A stretch of 18,215 bases of DNA. Source: a bacterium (lineage in GTDB: Bacteria > UBA10199 > DSSB01). The stretch covers positions 1-18,215 of the forward strand of contig JAUHYS010000010.1 in assembly GCA_030426445.1 (NCBI GenBank), given 5' to 3'. Each line of letters opens with the position of its first letter. Positions within the stretch are counted from its first letter, which is position 1. The position numbers and the translations under genes were made by a program. The notes under the pieces were generated by a model. It did no database searches and was not told the origin of the DNA. It worked only from the letters and a program-made list of their open reading frames with translations. Below, one piece after another: positions 15,443-18,215 of the stretch.

Positions 15443-15766
15443 TTGAAATTACCAAAATTCGTTTCTTATTTTATATTAAGTTTCTTTTTAATTGTGCTCA
15501 TTGCGCCCAATTCATTTGCTAAAAAGGGAAAAGTTTCGAAAAAACGATGCGATAAAGCGATTGAGCGCATTTTTGAATTGACCATGCAAGATGTTCAAAA
15601 AAAGCAAAAAGAAATTTCAGAAGACCAAATGAAAATCATTCGAGAACGTTGGAAGGAATCCAGTCCTCAACTTGTTGAGCAATGCCAAGAAAAAGCCTCT
15701 AAGGAAGGTATAGAGTGTGTTATGCAAGCAAAAAAGATTGAGGATGCAACCAAGTGTCCTGACTAA
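15443..15766 (+). CDS. Small secreted four-cysteine protein
   Basis: From the TTG start, this 107-residue protein opens with a Sec signal peptide (MKLPKFVSYF, then a hydrophobic core, cleavage after NSFA). The mature part is highly charged and helical with Cys at 36, 81, 92 and 105. The closing block CVMQAKKIEDATKC matches CSMKAQSLEEVAKC of the divergent lipoprotein, with identical C-x12-C spacing, so the two are paralogues. This one lacks a lipobox and should be soluble in the periplasm or secreted, while its sister is lipid-anchored. The function is unknown. The 167-base region between the two starts must hold both promoters; it is AT-rich, and I see no convincing -35/-10 pair. A strong terminator hairpin lies at 15857. 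Confidence 0.82.
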   Translation: MKLPKFVSYFILSFFLIVLIAPNSFAKKGKVSKKRCDKAIERIFELTMQDVQKKQKEISEDQMKIIRERWKESSPQLVEQCQEKASKEGIECVMQAKKIEDATKCPD

Positions 15767-15826
15767 TGATTTCTTGGTCTAATGATCTATTGTAAAACGA
15801 GTGAGTGTATTAGATTTATAGATTTG

Positions 15827-16393
15827 ATGTGTTGGTTTTATAATAAAAGTTTAATCAAGCAATGCCGTTTTAAGAGCATTGCTTTTTTTATGTTATTTTT
15901 TTTATGTACTTTTGTTTCTTTAAAACAAATCTTTTCTCAAGAAAAAGCGGAAAAAGTAGCGGTTCAAAAGATTCAATTAAAGGAAGTTGAAAGCATTTTT
16001 CAAAAGACGCAGCTGGCCATTCAAAAAAAAGATTTCACTTTGATAGCTGAATATCTTGACTCTCAAAGCAAGATAGAGCTTTCCCTAAAAGGTATTAGCT
16101 TTTTAAGTAAGAGTTATCGCACAGAAGAGTATTTAAGTTACCTGAAAAAGCTTTTTGAGCGTCACCCAAAACTAGAAGTCCAGGTAAAAAAAATAAATAA
16201 AATTAAAATTGATAACCTTCATAAGCCCCCACAAGCTTATTTAGAGTTAGCCATTACCCAAAAAAAACATGACCCTGAGTTGGATTTTCAAGTTAACTTA
16301 AAAGAAAAAATATCTTTGCGTAAAATCAATAATCAGTTGATGGTGACAGAGCTGTGGGTTGAAGCCGAGTGTCCTTGCCCTATTATAGATTAG
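15827..16393 (+). CDS. Exported protein of unknown function, possibly NTF2-like
   Basis: I do not recognise the family. From this ATG the product is 188 residues: a basic N-terminus, one hydrophobic signal segment (SIAFFMLFFLCTFVSL), probable cleavage near IFSQ, then a mature domain of about 150 residues. The early helix pattern (VESIFQKTQLAIQKKDFTLIAEYLD) followed by alternating strands to the end is reminiscent of NTF2/SnoaL-like folds; this is a weak inference. It ends in CPCPIID. The start is uncertain: the frame is open from ATG 15782, with further ATGs at 15827 and 15890, and none has a good ribosome binding site. A terminator hairpin (15857-15889) lies across the first codons, so ATG 15890 just after it is a real alternative, though it would give a signal without basic residues. 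Confidence 0.65.
   Translation: MCWFYNKSLIKQCRFKSIAFFMLFFLCTFVSLKQIFSQEKAEKVAVQKIQLKEVESIFQKTQLAIQKKDFTLIAEYLDSQSKIELSLKGISFLSKSYRTEEYLSYLKKLFERHPKLEVQVKKINKIKIDNLHKPPQAYLELAITQKKHDPELDFQVNLKEKISLRKINNQLMVTELWVEAECPCPIID
15857..15889 (+). terminator. Strong intrinsic terminator overlapping a start region
   Basis: A perfect 9-bp stem, AAGCAATGC (15857-15865) with GCATTGCTT (15876-15884), has a 10-base loop and a run of seven T ending at 15889. It lies 91 bases after the stop of the four-Cys gene and directly before an in-frame ATG at 15890. It probably ends the four-Cys transcript. Confidence 0.8.
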
Positions 16394-16404
16394 ACACAAT
16401 AAAT

Positions 16405-16436
16405 AAACACCCCCCGATTCACCGGAGGGTGTTTTT
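16405..16436. terminator. Bidirectional terminator between convergent genes
   Basis: AAACACCC (16405-16412) pairs with GGGTGTTT (16427-16434), with A-rich sequence on the left and T-rich on the right, so both strands have a T tract after the hairpin. It sits between the stops at 16393 (+) and 16457 (-). Confidence 0.85.
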
Positions 16437-16456
16437 AGTTTTATGATGTGATCAAC

Positions 16457-16939
16457 TTATTTTTCGGCGATGGAGGTTTCCAAAGCGACTTTTTGACCCG
16501 TGATGCTTTGAAGAGCTGTTTTTAATGCATGGCCATACTTTTTCTTAACGTGAATATAAGCCATGCTAGATTTGTTTTGAGTATCCTGGTATTCGATACC
16601 AAAAGTGTCACGTTTCTTCTTACTCATCAATCCAAAGAGTGCTGCCGGTGACACCAAAATACCTAAAGCAATACTTTCCCCAACGCGGCGTCGTGAGTAT
16701 TCTCCCATACTGATATGCTGAATTTTTTCTGCAGGAATACGGGTATCCAAGTGAGAATATTTTTTGGATTTATAGTCGATTTCTAAATCGTGTCCATCTG
16801 TGTTAACTGTGCATTTGACCATTTTCCCTTTATCATTAAGACACTTTGCTTTTACTTTTAATGTAGAAGCAAAACTAGCGCTGCAAAATGTAAATAATGT
16901 TATTGAACTAACTATTAAAGTATAAAGTGATTTTTTCAT
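16457..16939 (-). CDS. Secreted protein of unknown function with a GxKV-type C-terminus
   Basis: From the chosen ATG the protein has 160 residues, with a Sec signal peptide (MKKSLYTLIVSSITLF, cleavage after SASFA). The mature domain starts with short strands (KVKAKCLNDKGKMVKCTV), then EYSRRRVGESIALGILVSP, LMSKKKRDTFGIEYQD and a closing helix ALKTALQSITGQKVALE. The order of basic loop, Gly/Ala-rich segment, KKKRDTFGIEY strand and terminal helix ending TG(K/Q)KV recurs in many small exported bacterial proteins and resembles a PH-like barrel; the fold is inferred and the role unknown. The frame reaches ATG at 16951, but GGAGA (complement of 16945-16949) lies five bases before ATG 16939, which also gives a normal signal peptide. 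The 245 bases upstream (16940-17184) hold no gene I can support. Confidence 0.78.
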   Translation of the reverse strand: MKKSLYTLIVSSITLFTFCSASFASTLKVKAKCLNDKGKMVKCTVNTDGHDLEIDYKSKKYSHLDTRIPAEKIQHISMGEYSRRRVGESIALGILVSPAALFGLMSKKKRDTFGIEYQDTQNKSSMAYIHVKKKYGHALKTALQSITGQKVALETSIAEK

Positions 16940-16944
16940 AAGTA

Positions 16945-16949
16945 TCTCC
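16945..16949 (-). promoter_or_regulatory. Ribosome binding site that fixes the start at 16939
   Basis: GGAGA on the minus strand, five bases from ATG 16939, overlaps the alternative upstream ATG at 16951 and so favours the downstream start. Confidence 0.7.
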
Positions 16950-17184
16950 ATTTAACTTCTTTACTCGGCTGTCTAAGCATTCCACTTGCTTTTTCTTCTT
17001 GGAGGCTTGTCGACCAGCAGCAAGGAAGTTTTTTATATTGTGAAAAACAAGGCTGCACTTAAAAGCGATGTGGCTTTATAGAGCTAGCCTATTAGGTGTG
17101 AGGATTGAGGGTATATACTCTGAATAAAGAACTTTGGTTTTAAACAAAATAATAAAAGTTATCGAGATGCTTTTATAGTTGTTT

Positions 17185-18123
17185 TTATTGGTGATTTATT
17201 GAAGTGGGCTGCAAATGCTTTCCTGTGACTTTAAGAAAAACCTCTTCCAAGCTCCCTCTTTGTAAATGGATATCCCGAATATGCTGACCGGGTTGAGCTA
17301 AAATTAAGTGAATCATTTTTTCTAATAAGGGGCCGACTCGGGTAGAGGTGACGCTAATTTTATTTTCTATGATTTGAGCCTGTGGAATGTCGGAAAAATC
17401 TTCTGCTTTTAGAGCATTGTCGACTTCGATACAAAGTTGAGATTGGCAATATTTATCAATGAGAGCCTGGGGGCTGCCCAGTTCTAAAACTTTTCCCTCA
17501 GCAATAATACCCACGCGTTCGCAAAGTGCTTCGGCCTCGTCAATGTAATGAGTGGTTAAAATAATGGTGGTTCCATCTTGATTAAGGTTGCGTAAATATC
17601 TCCAAAGTTCATGTCTTGGCTCGACATCTACACCTGCTGTAGGCTCGTCCAGGATGAGTAACTTGGGTCGACTCATCAAGGCACGTGCAATAAGCAATCT
17701 TTTTTGCATGCCTCCGCTTAGTTTATAGAACTGTTGTTTGCTTTTTGCTTTTAGACCAAATTGCTCTAATAATTCGTGAGCCCGTTTTTTGCTTTCTTTA
17801 TAAGGAAGCCCATAAAAACCACCCTGGAACTCCAAAGTTTTTTGTAGATTGAAAAAGCGGTCGACATTGACCTCTTGAGGAGAAAAGCCAATATTCATTT
17901 TTGCAGCCAGGGGATTTTGTTTCAGGGACTGGTCAAATACCTTCACTTCGCCCTCACTGGGGTGAGCCAGGCCAACTATACAACTGATAAGAGTGGTTTT
18001 TCCTGCTCCATTGGGGCCCAATAAGCCAAAAAATTCTCCTTGAGGGATTTCTAGACTGACTCCTCTTAGAGCTAGGGTTTCTTTGTAGTTTTTTTTCAGG
18101 TTTTGAATCGAGATCGCTAACAT
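17185..18123 (-). CDS. ABC transporter ATP-binding protein (DrrA/NatA-like)
   Basis: This 312-residue cytoplasmic ATPase powers an ABC exporter. All motifs are intact: Walker A GPNGAGKT (36-43), Q-loop in GFSPQEV, signature LSGGM (135-139), Walker B LLILDE (155-160), D-loop AGVD and switch His192 in TTHYIDEAEAL. About 90 residues follow the ATPase core, as in the DrrA/NatA/CcmA group, whose partners are ABC-2 type permeases for drugs, lipids or polysaccharides. No permease gene lies downstream (17184 to 16952), so the partner may be elsewhere. The gene starts only 10 bases after the stop of an upstream gene on the same strand and has no clear Shine-Dalgarno sequence, suggesting translational coupling. 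The substrate is unknown. Confidence 0.92.
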   Translation of the reverse strand: MLAISIQNLKKNYKETLALRGVSLEIPQGEFFGLLGPNGAGKTTLISCIVGLAHPSEGEVKVFDQSLKQNPLAAKMNIGFSPQEVNVDRFFNLQKTLEFQGGFYGLPYKESKKRAHELLEQFGLKAKSKQQFYKLSGGMQKRLLIARALMSRPKLLILDEPTAGVDVEPRHELWRYLRNLNQDGTTIILTTHYIDEAEALCERVGIIAEGKVLELGSPQALIDKYCQSQLCIEVDNALKAEDFSDIPQAQIIENKISVTSTRVGPLLEKMIHLILAQPGQHIRDIHLQRGSLEEVFLKVTGKHLQPTSINHQ

Positions 18124-18133
18124 TTTATGTGTA

Positions 18134-18215
18134 TTACTTAGAACCCTCTAAACGTTTAGTGCGTGTTAAGCTCTGTGAATATTTGTTGTCATAGACAAAT
18201 TGCTTGCCATCCCAA
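18134..18215 (-). CDS. C-terminal end of a gene cut by the window edge
   Basis: Reading the minus strand from the right edge, one frame stays open for 26 codons and ends in TAA at 18134-18136. The peptide ends WDGKQFVYDNKYSQSL followed by TRTKRLEGSK. The WDG(K)xF turn is typical of a beta hairpin, for instance in repeat-containing exported proteins, but no family can be named from so little. It ends 10 bases before the ABC ATPase start, so the two probably belong to one transcript. The rest lies outside the window. Confidence 0.5.
   Translation of the reverse strand, partial: WDGKQFVYDNKYSQSLTRTKRLEGSK

Noticed and set aside
17152..17174. ATAAAAG/CTTTTAT inverted repeat after the ABC ATPase gene
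   Set aside because: The stem is seven A/T-rich pairs with an 11-base loop and no convincing T run; too weak to call a terminator.

Overview
The window is AT-rich DNA densely packed with genes and contains no rRNA, tRNA, CRISPR array, phage gene or transposase. The organism is probably a Gram-negative (two-membrane) bacterium. The evidence is the number of predicted lipoproteins and Sec-secreted proteins, a NagZ-like hexosaminidase, an adenosylhopane-type radical SAM enzyme (HpnH), and a large secreted protein with thrombospondin type-3 repeats, a combination typical of deltaproteobacterial or Bdellovibrionota-like lineages. Two lipoboxes have Asn or His just before the lipid-modified Cys, a relaxed form also known from Leptospira. 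The exact lineage cannot be fixed from this sequence.

Layout, left to right. (1) 39-2141 (+): two tightly spaced surface lipoproteins, a beta-propeller-like protein and a protein with the FEN...GFDLDA cell-surface domain. (2) 2147-2350: a palindromic, MITE-like intergenic repeat with perfect 13-bp terminal inverted repeats, filling the gap between convergent genes. (3) 2356-4573 (-): a two-gene unit of cardiolipin synthase followed by a TauE/SafE-type (TSUP) membrane transporter. (4) 4727-6031 (+): a membrane-tethered GH3 (NagZ-like) enzyme, convergent with an alpha/beta hydrolase at 6043-6900 (-). (5) 7081-11376 (+): a small DUF5684-like membrane protein with its own terminator, then ribonuclease Z, then a 926-residue MalT-like STAND/LuxR regulator. 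(6) 11467-13413 (-): a secreted beta-helix (CSLREA) protein with four 36-residue calcium-binding-type repeats and a Gly-Gly-Cys/TM/basic C-terminal tail that looks like a sorting signal. (7) 13588-14839 (-): hpnH and a tiny lipoprotein. (8) 14970-15766: a divergent pair of small four-cysteine paralogues, one a lipoprotein and one secreted. (9) 15827-16951: a secreted protein of unknown function, convergent with a second secreted protein. (10) 17185-18215 (-): an ABC transporter ATPase preceded by the last codons of a gene cut by the window edge.

The common theme is envelope biology: phospholipid (cardiolipin) and hopanoid synthesis, muropeptide-type glycoside hydrolysis, and many exported proteins. 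No single large system is visible. The most unusual items are the lipoprotein pair, the MITE-like element, the C-terminal sorting-like tail, the divergent four-cysteine paralogues, and a strong terminator hairpin lying across the start region of the gene at 15827. Intrinsic terminators are clear at 7559, 11405, 13513, 14908, 15857 and 16405.
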